Source: CAYNLG01 sp964397995
Lineage (GTDB): Bacteria; Planctomycetota; Phycisphaerae; FEN-1346
DNA: 64,000 nt
NCBI GenBank assembly: GCA_964397995.1
Contig: CAYNLG010000007.1
Coordinates: 14,220 to 78,219 of the forward strand
Reading direction: 5' to 3'
Made by a program: the position numbers and the translations under genes. Positions 17,867 through 26,979 of this stretch are shown here, piece after piece (within the stretch, counting starts at the first letter, position 1; every line of letters begins with the position of its first letter). The notes beneath the pieces were generated by a model. The model searched no databases. It was not told where the DNA came from and saw only the letters and a list, made by a program, of their open reading frames with translations.

Positions 17867-19291
17867 CTACTCCTCGGCCATCTTGCCCGAGGCCACGTGG
17901 ATGGTCCGCGTCGGGAACGCGATCTCCAGGTCGCGCGCCACCAGCGCCCGCATGACGGCCAGGTTCACCCGCTCCATCGAGTCGAGGTAGTCGAGGTAGT
18001 CGGGCGAGACCGTGAAGTAGATGACCGTGAGGTTGAGGCTGGAGCCGCCGAACTCGGTGAAGCGGACGGCGATCCATTCGTTGTCGACGCCCTCGTCGGC
18101 CTCGAGGATGCCGCGGATGTCGGCCACGAGGGCCTCCATCTGGTCGGCGGTGGTGCTGTAGGTGACACCGACGGTCTGGACGACGCGGCGCATGTTCCGG
18201 GCGGACCAGTTGTCGATGGCCGCGTCCGCCACGTGCTTGTTCGGGATCGCCACGACGCTGCGCCCGAACAGGCGTACGCGCGTCGAGCGGAAGCCGATCT
18301 GCTCGACGGTGCCCTCGGCGTCGTTGATCTTGACCAAGTCGCCGACGCGGAACGGGTGGTCGAGGAAGATGAAGACCGACCCGAAGAAGTTCGCGAGCGT
18401 GTCCTGCAGCGCCAGGGCGACCGCCAGCCCGCCGATGCCCAGCCCCGCCAGCAGGCTCGCGACGTTGTACCCCAGGAGCTGGACGACCCAGACGGCGGAG
18501 AAGGCCCCGATGGTGACCTTGAGCGACTTGCGAAGGAGCGGGACGATCTGGTCGTCGAGGCGCGAGTCCGTCCGCTCGGCCGCCTGCATGAGCTGGTAGA
18601 CGACCACGTCCACCGCGCGGAAGAGGAACCAGACGATGTCCAGGGCCACCAGGACCTTGAGCGCGCCATACGCGAAGCCGCGCACATTCGGATCGACCGG
18701 CAGCCGCATCACCGCCGCCGCCCCGGCCAGGCCGGCCAGGGCCAACGCCCAGCCGATGGGCTTGGAGGCGGCCTCGCCCATCATATGGTCGAACTTGAAA
18801 GGCGTCTTCTTGAGCAGCGGGATCAGCGTGTGGTCCCAGACGACGTCCGAGACCTTGCGCATCACCAGGCCCAGCAGGATGAAGAGGAAGGCGGCCAGGA
18901 ACTGCCAGACCGCGACGCCGAGCAGTTCGATGAGGACCCAGCGGCCGAGGTACCGCTCCGCCAAGTACGAGAGGTCCAGCGCCGGGGCGTCGGGCTCGGG
19001 CGGCGGGGGCGCTTCCTGGTCGGCCGCCCAGGCCTCGGGGTCGGCGGACGGGTCGGCCGGGAGGGGGGCGGCGGCAGGCCCGGCCGCGGCGGCCTCCGCG
19101 GGCGGGTCGGCACCTTCTTCAGTGGCGGCCGGCGCCTCGGCGGGGGCCTCGCCGGCCAGGGCGCGCCCGGCGGTACTTCCCAGAAGCAGCAGGCCCCATC
19201 CCACAAGCGCCAGAAGGAGCGTCGCCGCGGCCAGGCGCACGGCCCCCCGGGCAACCAGGCGGTGCACGCGGCGGATGCGGGGGTTCGGCAT
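17867..19291 (-). CDS. MscS-family mechanosensitive ion channel
   Basis: A 474-residue inner-membrane channel that would release solutes under hypo-osmotic shock. The ATG at 19291 is chosen over an upstream one because GGAGGG precedes it and the promoter ends just before it. A signal or first membrane segment (about 15-45) is followed by an Ala/Pro/Glu-rich periplasmic linker (about 46-105), four further membrane segments, and the pore helix and beta domain with YNVASLLAGLGIGGLAVALA, LQDTLANFFGSVFIFLDHPF and GDLVKINDAEGTVEQIGFRSTRVR. These are unmistakable MscS motifs. The C-terminal alpha/beta domain ends in IAFPTRTIHV. It is a stand-alone transcription unit. Confidence 0.95.
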   Translation of the reverse strand: MPNPRIRRVHRLVARGAVRLAAATLLLALVGWGLLLLGSTAGRALAGEAPAEAPAATEEGADPPAEAAAAGPAAAPLPADPSADPEAWAADQEAPPPPEPDAPALDLSYLAERYLGRWVLIELLGVAVWQFLAAFLFILLGLVMRKVSDVVWDHTLIPLLKKTPFKFDHMMGEAASKPIGWALALAGLAGAAAVMRLPVDPNVRGFAYGALKVLVALDIVWFLFRAVDVVVYQLMQAAERTDSRLDDQIVPLLRKSLKVTIGAFSAVWVVQLLGYNVASLLAGLGIGGLAVALALQDTLANFFGSVFIFLDHPFRVGDLVKINDAEGTVEQIGFRSTRVRLFGRSVVAIPNKHVADAAIDNWSARNMRRVVQTVGVTYSTTADQMEALVADIRGILEADEGVDNEWIAVRFTEFGGSSLNLTVIYFTVSPDYLDYLDSMERVNLAVMRALVARDLEIAFPTRTIHVASGKMAEE

Positions 19292-19325
19292 GCGGCAGCC
19301 CTCCGGGGTATCTCGGGACAGCCCC

Positions 19326-19354
19326 AGCCTAGCGCGCCGGCGCGCCGGATGCAA
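19326..19354 (-). promoter_or_regulatory. Promoter of the MscS-type channel gene
   Basis: On the minus strand: TTGCAT, 17 bases, TAGGCT. The start point would fall near 19319, about 28 bases before the ATG. Confidence 0.55.
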
Positions 19355-19387
19355 GCGCGCGACCGCCGAAGCGCCGGCCCGCCCCGG

Positions 19388-20647
19388 CTACACGATCGAC
19401 CCGTCCGGTCGTTTCAGGACGATGTACCCGGCGCCCTGTTCGCGGCGCGGCTTCGAGGCGAACTCCAGCTTGATCACCGTCACGCCGACCTGCTTGTCCG
19501 GGCTCTGGGGCGGCAGGCCCGTCAGGATGATCCGCCGCGTCTCCTGGACGAAGTCGATCGGCTTTCCGGTGGCCAGGTACGTCGCCTTCTTCAGCGTCCC
19601 CTTCATGCCGCCGATCGTCAGCTCCTGGCCCGGCCAGCGGAAGACCCAGTAGTACGCCGTCTTTCCGCGCAGGCTCCAGCGGCCGAGCGGCAGGTTGCGC
19701 AGGCGGCCGTCGGTCCGGTCGAGCTTCCCGTAGACGGCCTCGCCGTTCTCTCCGAGCCACTTGCCGACCGGCAGGAGCCGCTCGGTCGCCTCGGGCGGCA
19801 CGGAGCCGTCAGGCGTCGGGCCGATGTTCAGCAGCAGGTTCCCGTAGCCGGCCGCGCACGTCTGCAGCATGCCGACGACCTCGCGGCTGCTCCGCCAGTC
19901 CGGCGAACATGGCATGTAGCCCCAGGAGCCGTTGAAGGTCATGCAGGCCTCCCAGGCGCGGCCGACCTCCTGGGGGTTGACGCGCCCTTCGGGGGTGCCG
20001 AAGTCCTCGGGCGTGGCCGACCGGTTGTTGATCAGGATGGCGGGCTGGAGGCGGCGGACCATGCGGTTCATCTTCTTCGATTCCCACCGCTCCGCGTCGA
20101 ACCACGGCCACGAGACGTCGTACCACAGGATGTCGATCTGCCCGTAGTTCGACATCAGCTCGCGGACGCAGCCCTGGGTGAAGTCGAGGAACCGGCGCCG
20201 GGCGTCCTCGTCGGTGTAGCACGTCGCCCCGTCCGGGTGGTGCCAGTCCATCAGCGAGTAGTACAGGCCGACCTTGAGGTCAAACTCGCGGCACGCCTCG
20301 ACGAACTCGGCCACCAAGTCGCGGCCCGGGCCGTAGTTGACGGCGCTATAGTCCGTCTGCCCGGTGTCCCAGAGGCAGAAGCCCTCGTGGTGCTTGGTGG
20401 TCATGACCATGTACTTCATGCCCGCCTTCTTCGCCAGCCGGGCCCACTCGCGGGCGGGCTTCGGCTTGGGCTTCCACGTGTGGGCGAGCTGCTCGTACTC
20501 CTCGACCGGAATCTGCTCGTGGTTCATCACCCACTCGTGGCGGCCGAGCTGCGAGTACAGGCCCCAGTGGATGAACATGCCGAACCGGGCCTCCTGGAAC
20601 CACTGGAGGCGCTTCTCCTGCGGGACGACGGCGGACCGTTTGGCCAC
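19388..20647 (-). CDS. GH29 alpha-L-fucosidase, cytoplasmic
   Basis: Hydrolyses terminal alpha-L-fucose from glycans by a retaining mechanism. The 419-residue protein has no signal peptide, so it would act on imported oligosaccharides. GH29 motifs: EARFGMFIHWGLYS (19-32), TTKHHEGFCLWDT (83-95), YYSLMDWHHPDG (129-140), the nucleophile aspartate in DILWYD (Asp177) and NLLLNIGPTPDG before the C-terminal beta-sandwich. It is similar in length and motif order to the fucosidase encoded just upstream on the same strand, so the two are paralogues. A candidate promoter lies in the 107-base gap between them, so it may be transcribed on its own. Confidence 0.94.
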   Translation of the reverse strand: MAKRSAVVPQEKRLQWFQEARFGMFIHWGLYSQLGRHEWVMNHEQIPVEEYEQLAHTWKPKPKPAREWARLAKKAGMKYMVMTTKHHEGFCLWDTGQTDYSAVNYGPGRDLVAEFVEACREFDLKVGLYYSLMDWHHPDGATCYTDEDARRRFLDFTQGCVRELMSNYGQIDILWYDVSWPWFDAERWESKKMNRMVRRLQPAILINNRSATPEDFGTPEGRVNPQEVGRAWEACMTFNGSWGYMPCSPDWRSSREVVGMLQTCAAGYGNLLLNIGPTPDGSVPPEATERLLPVGKWLGENGEAVYGKLDRTDGRLRNLPLGRWSLRGKTAYYWVFRWPGQELTIGGMKGTLKKATYLATGKPIDFVQETRRIILTGLPPQSPDKQVGVTVIKLEFASKPRREQGAGYIVLKRPDGSIV

Positions 20648-20703
20648 GGGAACTCTCCTTCGTACGCACGTGAGGCGCCGGCGGCGCGCCGGCGCGGCGA
20701 CCT

Positions 20704-20734
20704 TCTATACCACAGCCGCGGGCGGGGGCGGCAA
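20704..20734 (-). promoter_or_regulatory. Extended -10 promoter of the first fucosidase gene
   Basis: On the minus strand: TTGCCG, 19 bases, TATAGA, with TGG directly before the -10 (extended -10 form). The start would be near 20697, about 50 bases before the ATG. Confidence 0.45.
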
Positions 20735-20754
20735 GCGAAAAAGGGGCGGCAAAC

Positions 20755-22011
20755 CTACCTCGGCCAGCGCAGGCCCTTCGGCACCACGTAGCCCGGACCG
20801 AGTACCTGGCGGGGCCTCGAGGCGCACTCCAGCTTCAGGACCGTCACGCCAGCCAGCTTGTCCGGGCTGCGCTTCGGAAGGCCCGTGAGGACGAGGCGGT
20901 CCCGGGTCTGCTCGAAGGAGACCTCGCGGCCGGTCGCCAGGAGCGTCGCGCGCTTCACGGTCGAGCGCGGGCCGCCGATCGCGATCTCCCGCCCCGGCCA
21001 GTGGAAGACCCAGAAGTAGGCCGTCTTGCCGCGGCTCGTCCACTGGCCCACGGGCATCTTCTCGAAGCGGCCGTCGGTGCGGTCCATGCGGCCGTAGACG
21101 GCCTCGGCGTTCCGGGCGATCCAGCGGCCGACGGTCCGCAGGCAGTCGGCCTCGTAGTCGGAGATCGTCCCGTCCGGCGCGGGCCCGACGTTCAGGAGCA
21201 GGTTCCCGTCGCCGGCGGCGCACTGGCGAAGCATCGCCAGCACGTCGCGTGTGCCGCGCCAATCGACCGCGCACGGCATGTACCCCCACGAGACGCCGTT
21301 GAAGGTCATGCAGGCCTCCCAGGCCCGGCCGGGGTCGGCGGCCTTGATCTCCTCCTCGGGGGTACCGAAGTCCTCCTCCGTCCACGCCCGGTTGTTGATG
21401 AGGATGTGCGGCTGGAGCTCGCGGACCCGGGCGTTCATTTCGACGCTTTCCCAGGCCTCGGCCCCCTTCAGCGGCCAAGCGTAGTCGTACCACAGGATGT
21501 CGACGCGGCCGTAGCCGGTCATCAGCTCTTCGAGCTCGGCCCGCGTGTCGTCGAGGAAGCGGCGGCGCGCGGCCGGGTCCTTCCAGCAGCGGGCGCCGTC
21601 GGGGTGGTGCCAGTCCATGAGCGAGTAGTAGAAGCCGACCTTGAGGCCCTCGGCCCGGACGGCCTCGGCGAACTCGGCCACGAGGTCCCGCCCCGGGCCG
21701 CGCTTCCTCGCGCAGAAGTCCCGCCGCGCCGTGTCCCACAGGCAGAAGCCCTCGTGGTGCTTCGTGGTGAGGACGACGTACTTTGCGCCGGCGGCCTTGG
21801 CCAGGCGCGCCCACGCCCGGGCGAAGCCGGGCTTCGGGTGCCACGTGTCGGCCAGGGCCTCGTACTCGGCCCGGGGAACGCGCTCGCGGTTCATGGCCCA
21901 CTCGTTGCGGCCGAGTTGGGCGTAGAGGCCCCAGTGGAGAAAGAGGCCGAAGCGGGCCTCGCGGAACCATGCCAGGCGCGTCGCGGGCGGCAGGGGCGTG
22001 CGTCGGGGCAT
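20755..22011 (-). CDS. GH29 alpha-L-fucosidase, second paralogue
   Basis: A 418-residue cytoplasmic alpha-L-fucosidase. The start ATG (MPRRTPLPPATRLAW) aligns with that of the other fucosidase; the frame is open far upstream into the GH130 gene, but in the wrong frame for it. Motifs: EARFGLFLHWGLY (18-30), TTKHHEGFCLWDT (83-95), YSLMDWHHPDG (129-139), nucleophile in DILWYD (Asp176), and NLLLNVGPAPDG. The ribosome site is weak (CGAGGCCC), and the gene starts 26 bases after the GH130 stop, so it is probably translated as the second gene of that operon. Presence of two copies may mean different linkages are handled. Confidence 0.93.
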   Translation of the reverse strand: MPRRTPLPPATRLAWFREARFGLFLHWGLYAQLGRNEWAMNRERVPRAEYEALADTWHPKPGFARAWARLAKAAGAKYVVLTTKHHEGFCLWDTARRDFCARKRGPGRDLVAEFAEAVRAEGLKVGFYYSLMDWHHPDGARCWKDPAARRRFLDDTRAELEELMTGYGRVDILWYDYAWPLKGAEAWESVEMNARVRELQPHILINNRAWTEEDFGTPEEEIKAADPGRAWEACMTFNGVSWGYMPCAVDWRGTRDVLAMLRQCAAGDGNLLLNVGPAPDGTISDYEADCLRTVGRWIARNAEAVYGRMDRTDGRFEKMPVGQWTSRGKTAYFWVFHWPGREIAIGGPRSTVKRATLLATGREVSFEQTRDRLVLTGLPKRSPDKLAGVTVLKLECASRPRQVLGPGYVVPKGLRWPR

Positions 22012-22037
22012 CGGGGCCTCGTCGGGCTCGCGGGCGC

Positions 22038-22973
22038 TCAGTGGTTCCGGCAGGCCCAGAGCAGCTCGTCGATCGTGCTTGTGGCCATGGCCTGGGTATC
22101 GTCGCCGGCGCCGTAGTAGATCTTGACCTCGCCGTCGGGCTCCGGCACGGCGGCGCAGCAGAAGATGACGTTCGGCACGAGGCCGTGGCGTTCGTAGTGG
22201 GCCTCGGGCTGGAGGATGGGGTGCTCGGCCCGGGCGATGACCTTCGACGGGTCCTCCAGGTCCAGCAGGGCGACGCCGAGGGTGTACCAGGTGTTCGCGC
22301 AGGGCATCATGACGCCGTGGAAGAGGATGAGCCAGCCCTCGTCGGTGCGGATCGGGATGCTGCACGGGCCGATGCCGCTCGTGCAGAACAGGCCGCAGTC
22401 GGCCGCCTTCATGATCACCTTCGACCGGCCCCAGAAGTGGAGGTCCGGGGAGTAGGAGATCCAGATGTCGCCCTTGCCGGCGGGCTTGTTGGGGCGGTCG
22501 AGCCGGACGTACATCCCGTCCAGCTTCTCCGGGAACAGGACGATGTTCCGGTTGTCGATCTCGCCGAGCCAGTCGAAGAAGGCCACGTCCTCCCAGTCGG
22601 TCGTCCGGAACAGGGCCGGGCGGCAGCCCATGTGCCCGTGGACGGCCAGCGTCATGTAGTAGCACCCGTCCTCGGGCATGTGCGTGATCCGCGGGTCGTA
22701 GACGACGTGCGTCGCGAACATGCGGAACTCGTCGTCGTCGGGCAGGGCCAGGGGCTCGGGGCGCGGCGTGAAGTGGACGCCGTCGTCGGAGTCCGCCAGC
22801 CAGATGAGCGTGTACTGGCAGAGCTGGTTGACGCGGCAGGCCATGACGTAGCGGTCGCCGTGCTTGACGACGCCGGAGTTGTAGACGGCCGAGACCTTCC
22901 ACGGGAAGGCGTCGGCGGTGAGGATGGGGTTCTCGGGATGGCGGCGGACGACGTCGCGGTCGGGCTTGCGCAT
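22038..22973 (-). CDS. GH130-family beta-mannoside phosphorylase or hydrolase
   Basis: A 311-residue cytoplasmic enzyme with the GH130 five-bladed propeller layout; family members phosphorolyse beta-1,2- or beta-1,4-mannosides to mannose-1-phosphate. The ATG follows AAGGAG. Visible features are ENPILT near the N-terminus, YNSGVVKHGDRYVMACRV, the catalytic-region VVYDPRITH (the Asp of the DPR motif is the usual acid), GIGPCSIPIRTDEGWLILFHGV and a C-terminal IYYGAGDDT. Whether it is a phosphorylase or a hydrolase needs the phosphate-binding residues to be checked by alignment. It is co-directional with, and 26 bases ahead of, a fucosidase gene, consistent with use of N-glycan cores (inference). 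Confidence 0.87.
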   Translation of the reverse strand: MRKPDRDVVRRHPENPILTADAFPWKVSAVYNSGVVKHGDRYVMACRVNQLCQYTLIWLADSDDGVHFTPRPEPLALPDDDEFRMFATHVVYDPRITHMPEDGCYYMTLAVHGHMGCRPALFRTTDWEDVAFFDWLGEIDNRNIVLFPEKLDGMYVRLDRPNKPAGKGDIWISYSPDLHFWGRSKVIMKAADCGLFCTSGIGPCSIPIRTDEGWLILFHGVMMPCANTWYTLGVALLDLEDPSKVIARAEHPILQPEAHYERHGLVPNVIFCCAAVPEPDGEVKIYYGAGDDTQAMATSTIDELLWACRNH

Positions 22974-23090
22974 CGGGTTCTCCTTCGGGCGGCCGCGCGG
23001 GCCGCGTCGCGTTCGGGGTGACCGGGGCGAAAGCCTACCGACCGCGTGGGCGGCGTGCCACAGGAAAACCCGCGCCGGCCGGCAAGCCGT

Positions 23091-23119
23091 TTGACGCAAC
23101 GCGCTTTATGCGCCATAGT
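23091..23119 (+). promoter_or_regulatory. Promoter of the PEP-CTERM protein gene
   Basis: TTGACG, 17 bases, CATAGT; start point near 23126, about 77 bases before the ATG. Confidence 0.6.
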
Positions 23120-23202
23120 TACGTGCAGCCGGGGGAAAGGTGCGCTTGCGCCGGCCGCGCGGCCGGGGCGGCGCCGGGGTCGAGTCGCGGGGAGCGCAGG
23201 CG

Positions 23203-24537
23203 ATGAAACAGGGCCTTCTGGGTGTCCTTCTGGTGGTAGCGGCGGCCGGTCCGGCCGTCGCGGACGACGTCTTCACGGTCACAACGTCGGAGACCTCGAC
23301 GACGACCTTGGGCGGCGACTACGTCGGCGGCGCGGCCCGCAAGGCCACCGTCAACGTCAGCGGCACCGGCACCGTCTGGACTGTCGACAGCGGCTGGAAC
23401 AACGGCTTCACCGGGGCCAAGAGCTACTGGACCATGACCGGCGGGGCCGACATCGCCGTCTCGCCCGCGGCCCGGATCAACAACAACATGAGCGACCTCA
23501 TCCACGCCCGCGACTTCCACGTCGCCGGCACCGGCACGGGCGAGGTCATCGAGTTCGACGTGAACTTCGACGCCGACCTCAGCCCGGACGGCACGCCCAC
23601 CGGCGGCCTCTCCACCCTGACCGTCCAGCGGGCCACCATGGTCACCCACCACTCGCGGAACCTGCCGACCATCTGGAAGTACATCCCCGGGCCCACGCTC
23701 AGCCACCACGGCCTGCTCAACTTCACCACGGGCCCGGGCGCCCGCTGGGAGGTCCGCACCCACGACCAGCAGTACGACGGCGGGACGTACTGGAAGTACG
23801 GCTGGACCCTCGACGTCGAGGCCGGCCGCACCCTCACCTACGTCGACACCTGGCACGAACGCCACGAGGTCGGCGCCGACGTCGGCTTCGGCCCGTACGT
23901 CGGCACCACCGGCACGACCCTGACGAAGACGGGCGGCGGGACGCTGGAGCTGGCCGGCGAGACCGGCTGGCAGGCCGATTCGACGCTGGCCGTCGACCAG
24001 GGCATCGTCGCGTTCACCGGCTACGACCCCGCCCTGGTGCACACCTACGGGTACATGAACGGGTCCGGCCAGGACCTGGCGGCCCGGGTCGCCCTCGGCG
24101 CCGCCTGCCGCTTCCTCCAGCCGAGCGACGCCGATGCCTGGGGCATCGAGGCCTTCGACCTGACCGGCACCGGGCAGGTGGGGCGCGGCACACTGAGCGT
24201 GCTGGACGACCTGACGTGCGCCCCGACGGCGGCAGTGGAACTCATCCTCACGGCCGCCGACCTGGGCCGCACCAAGGTCACCGTGGGCGGCACGGTGGCC
24301 CAGGCCGGGGACTTGGTGATCCTGAGCGACGGGACGGCCGGCCTCGGCACGTACGACCTCTTCGGCGGGACGCTGACCGGCGGGTTCGACCTCGTCCTGC
24401 CCGGCGGGTGGGCGGGCAGCTACGACGACGGCACGGGCGTGCTCACCGTTACGGCGCTGCCGGAGCCGGGGACGCTGGCGCTCGCGGCCCTCGGCGGGGT
24501 GCTCGCGCTGGTGCGGCGGCGGGCGCGCGGGGCCTAG
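23203..24537 (+). CDS. PEP-CTERM surface protein with autotransporter-like beta repeats
   Basis: A 444-residue exported protein. The ATG with GGAG upstream starts a signal peptide ending at GPAVADD. The middle is a Gly/Thr/Asp-rich beta-helix-like region containing the passenger-repeat hallmark TLTKTGGGTLELAG (about 240-255). The C-terminus is a textbook PEP-CTERM sorting signal: LPEPGTLALAALGGVLALV followed by RRRARGA. Such proteins are processed by an exosortase and exported with extracellular polysaccharide; the exosortase is not in this window. Its stop overlaps the stop of the convergent lipoprotein gene (shared CTAG). Confidence 0.88.
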   Translation: MKQGLLGVLLVVAAAGPAVADDVFTVTTSETSTTTLGGDYVGGAARKATVNVSGTGTVWTVDSGWNNGFTGAKSYWTMTGGADIAVSPAARINNNMSDLIHARDFHVAGTGTGEVIEFDVNFDADLSPDGTPTGGLSTLTVQRATMVTHHSRNLPTIWKYIPGPTLSHHGLLNFTTGPGARWEVRTHDQQYDGGTYWKYGWTLDVEAGRTLTYVDTWHERHEVGADVGFGPYVGTTGTTLTKTGGGTLELAGETGWQADSTLAVDQGIVAFTGYDPALVHTYGYMNGSGQDLAARVALGAACRFLQPSDADAWGIEAFDLTGTGQVGRGTLSVLDDLTCAPTAAVELILTAADLGRTKVTVGGTVAQAGDLVILSDGTAGLGTYDLFGGTLTGGFDLVLPGGWAGSYDDGTGVLTVTALPEPGTLALAALGGVLALVRRRARGA

Positions 24538-25919
24538 GGCGCTTCCTCGACCCGCTCAAACGTGTATCGCGCCTCGGGCAGCAGGTAGCTGAAGACCTGG
24601 CGCGTCCGGGGCGGGCGGTCGCTCCGCACGTCGTGGTAGACCATGGCGACGCGCGGGTCGCCCTCGCCGTCGACGGCCTCCATCAGCAGCTTCACGTTGA
24701 CCATCTCGTCGCCGCGCCCGCTCTCGGCCGCCACCAGCCGCACCTCGCGCAGGGCCGCGTCCCGAAGCGGCAGCACGAGCCCGCGCACGAGGGCGTAGCC
24801 GATCCCCTGGAACCGGACGACGACGTCGCCGGCGTCCGACTCGGGCACAAACGTAATGACGGTCTCGGCGTCCGTGGGCCGCGCGACGATGCGCGTCGTG
24901 CCGCGGAACCCGATCTCCGGCTGCATCACGAACAGGTCCACCAGCCGCACCTCCCGCCCGGGCAGGACGGCCAGCGTGGCGGCCGCGAGGCTCTCCCCCC
25001 GATAGGTCCGCAGGGCCATCTCCAGGTGGTCCATCCGGTCCCACTGGCGCAGCAGGGCGACGAAGACGTCGATGGCGCGCGGCGTCCAGGCGAAGAGCTG
25101 GTCGCGGGTCTTGCGGAGGTCGCTGCCGGGCGGCATACGGGGCGCCTCGTCCCAGGAGACGAGAAGCTGCGCCTCCAGCCGCTCGACCAAGGCCCGCGGG
25201 GCCAGACCTTCGCCCATGGTCTCGACGACGCGCGGCACAAGGTCGAGGGGCTCGCGTTTGCCGACGACGGCGAAGCCCAGCCGGAGGACCGCCTGCGCGA
25301 GCGCCGTCCGCAGGTTGCCCGTGTCGCCGCCCGACGGCCCGCCGAAGAGGTCGTTGCCGAGGTGCTCTTCGATCCAGGCGAAGGCCATCTGCAGGACGGG
25401 GCCGCTTGCCCAGTCGACCGACACGCCGGCTGCGGCCTCCTCGGGGCAGTCGGGGCCGGGCGGCCAGCACCGGCCGCCGGTCGCCCCCTCGACCAGGCGG
25501 AGCGCCCGGGCGACGGAGCCGGCCCAGCGGTCGCGGTCGGCGCCCGTCGGGGTCTCGGCCAGGGCTTTCAGTTCCTCCACGGCGGCCTTGACGTCCGTCA
25601 GCGTCGAGGCGATCTGCTCGGCGTGCCGGGGGCTGACGGCCAGTTCCACCGGGCCCGTATGCCCCCGGCTCAGCTTCCGGACGGTCTCGGCGATGGTCTC
25701 GGCCGAGAGGACGGCGTCGGGTTCCTGGCGGATGCGCCAGACGGTGGGGATGGTGCGGCCCTTGGCCTCGGCCTCCAGGGGCTCGGCCTCCGGCCACACT
25801 TCGGGGGTGAGCATCCAGACCCGCGCCAGCTCCGCCTCCGTCAGCGGGTGCCGCGCGATGCACCCCCCGGCCAGGGGCACCAGCATCACTCCGAGCAGGG
25901 CAAGGCGGCGAAGGGGCAT
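24534..25919 (-). CDS. Lipoprotein of unknown function
   Basis: A 461-residue predicted lipoprotein. The ATG follows GGAGG, and the signal ends in a lipobox (LVPLAGGC, Cys22). The mature part is mixed alpha/beta with long helices at about 60-130 and no membrane segments. I recognise no family. The C-terminal 120 residues are beta-rich (VRLVDLFVMQPEIGFRGTTRI, then VVVRFQGIGYALVRGLVLPL). It is divergent from another lipoprotein gene with back-to-back promoters, so the two may be co-regulated. Confidence 0.8.
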   Translation of the reverse strand: MPLRRLALLGVMLVPLAGGCIARHPLTEAELARVWMLTPEVWPEAEPLEAEAKGRTIPTVWRIRQEPDAVLSAETIAETVRKLSRGHTGPVELAVSPRHAEQIASTLTDVKAAVEELKALAETPTGADRDRWAGSVARALRLVEGATGGRCWPPGPDCPEEAAAGVSVDWASGPVLQMAFAWIEEHLGNDLFGGPSGGDTGNLRTALAQAVLRLGFAVVGKREPLDLVPRVVETMGEGLAPRALVERLEAQLLVSWDEAPRMPPGSDLRKTRDQLFAWTPRAIDVFVALLRQWDRMDHLEMALRTYRGESLAAATLAVLPGREVRLVDLFVMQPEIGFRGTTRIVARPTDAETVITFVPESDAGDVVVRFQGIGYALVRGLVLPLRDAALREVRLVAAESGRGDEMVNVKLLMEAVDGEGDPRVAMVYHDVRSDRPPRTRQVFSYLLPEARYTFERVEEAP

Positions 25920-25944
25920 GGGCAGGCCTCCAGGGACCACCTCC

Positions 25945-25973
25945 AAGGTAGGCCCCCCGCCCCGCCGGGTCAA
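25945..25973 (-). promoter_or_regulatory. Promoter of the minus-strand lipoprotein gene
   Basis: On the minus strand: TTGACC, 17 bases, TACCTT; the start point would be near 25938, about 20 bases before the ATG. Confidence 0.6.
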
Positions 25974-26006
25974 CGGCAAAGGCGCGCCGGCGGAGGCGGC
26001 AGTCCG

Positions 26007-26035
26007 TTGCGACCGGCCGCGCGCGGTGCTACCAT
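26007..26035 (+). promoter_or_regulatory. Promoter of the plus-strand lipoprotein gene
   Basis: TTGCGA, 17 bases, TACCAT; start point near 26042. It lies 34 bases from the divergent promoter on the other strand. Confidence 0.6.
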
Positions 26036-26064
26036 CGGGACGGTCCACACTGGGAGGGAGCCCC

Positions 26065-26979
26065 GTGCGACACGCCCTGCTCGTAGCCTTGACCGCCCTG
26101 GCCGCCGGCTGCGGCGCGCCTGTCCTTCAGATGCACCACGGACCGGTGGCGGACCTGCCCCTGCCGGCGACGGTGGAGACGATCGGGGTGCGGCCGCTGG
26201 CGGTGACGGGGGCGGACGCGGCCTCCTGCACGGCGGCCGTGCGGGCGGCCCTGGCCCAGCGGCTGGCCGAGGGCGGCCTTCCGTACCGCGCCGCCGCCGG
26301 CGACCACGCCGACGCCTGGCTCGGCGGCTCGGTCGCCGTGACCGCCAGGGACACGCCCGGGACGCGGACGGTGCGGCAGATGGACCCGGCCACGGGCACA
26401 CTGGGCCCGGTGACGCTCGAGACGCTCGTGCGGACCGTCGAGGTCGAGACGGCGCTGGTCCTCTCGGACGCGACGTCGGCCAAGCGGCTCGTCGCCGCCG
26501 CGGCCACCGAATCGTACGACTCGCGGCACGACCCGCGGGTGCGCGGCGAGTTGGGGCTGGACCGGCCGGCCGACCCGGCGCGTATCCCGCCCCTGGAGGC
26601 CATCCTCGACGACCTGCTCGGTCGCTGCGTCGGCACGTTCGTCGCGATGCTGGAGCCGGTGCCGGTGACAGGCGAGGTGGCGATGCGGCCGGTGGACGAC
26701 CCGCTCGGCCAGCGGGGCCTGGGGGCGGCCGCCTCCGGCGACCTCCGCGCCGCGGTCGCCTACTTCCGGCGGGCCCTGGAGCGCGACCCGGGCCACCGTG
26801 CCGTGCGGTTCAACCTGGCGGCGGCGCTGGAGGCGTCGGGGTCGCTGGCGGCGGCGCGGCAGGAGTACCGGTTGCTGGCCGAGACCGCGGACGATGCCGA
26901 GGCCCAGGCCGGCGTGGTGCGCCTGACGCGGGTCCTGGGGGCGCCGCTGCGGCAGGAGCCGCCTAGCCCCGCGCCTTGA
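26065..26979 (+). CDS. Lipoprotein with C-terminal TPR-like repeats
   Basis: A 304-residue predicted lipoprotein. A GTG start follows GGGAGGGAG, and the signal ends in the lipobox LTALAAGC (Cys18). Residues about 30-190 are a compact alpha/beta domain (VETIGVRPLAVTGADAAS...LAQRLAEGGLPY) that resembles lipoproteins in which a variable part is turned into an oligomer. The last 75 residues read as two TPR helices pairs (AAASGDLRAAVAYFRRALER, then RFNLAAALEASG and RQEYRLLAE). No function is assigned. The 3' end overlaps the convergent DUF4954 gene by 17 bases. Confidence 0.78.
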   Translation: MRHALLVALTALAAGCGAPVLQMHHGPVADLPLPATVETIGVRPLAVTGADAASCTAAVRAALAQRLAEGGLPYRAAAGDHADAWLGGSVAVTARDTPGTRTVRQMDPATGTLGPVTLETLVRTVEVETALVLSDATSAKRLVAAAATESYDSRHDPRVRGELGLDRPADPARIPPLEAILDDLLGRCVGTFVAMLEPVPVTGEVAMRPVDDPLGQRGLGAAASGDLRAAVAYFRRALERDPGHRAVRFNLAAALEASGSLAAARQEYRLLAETADDAEAQAGVVRLTRVLGAPLRQEPPSPAP

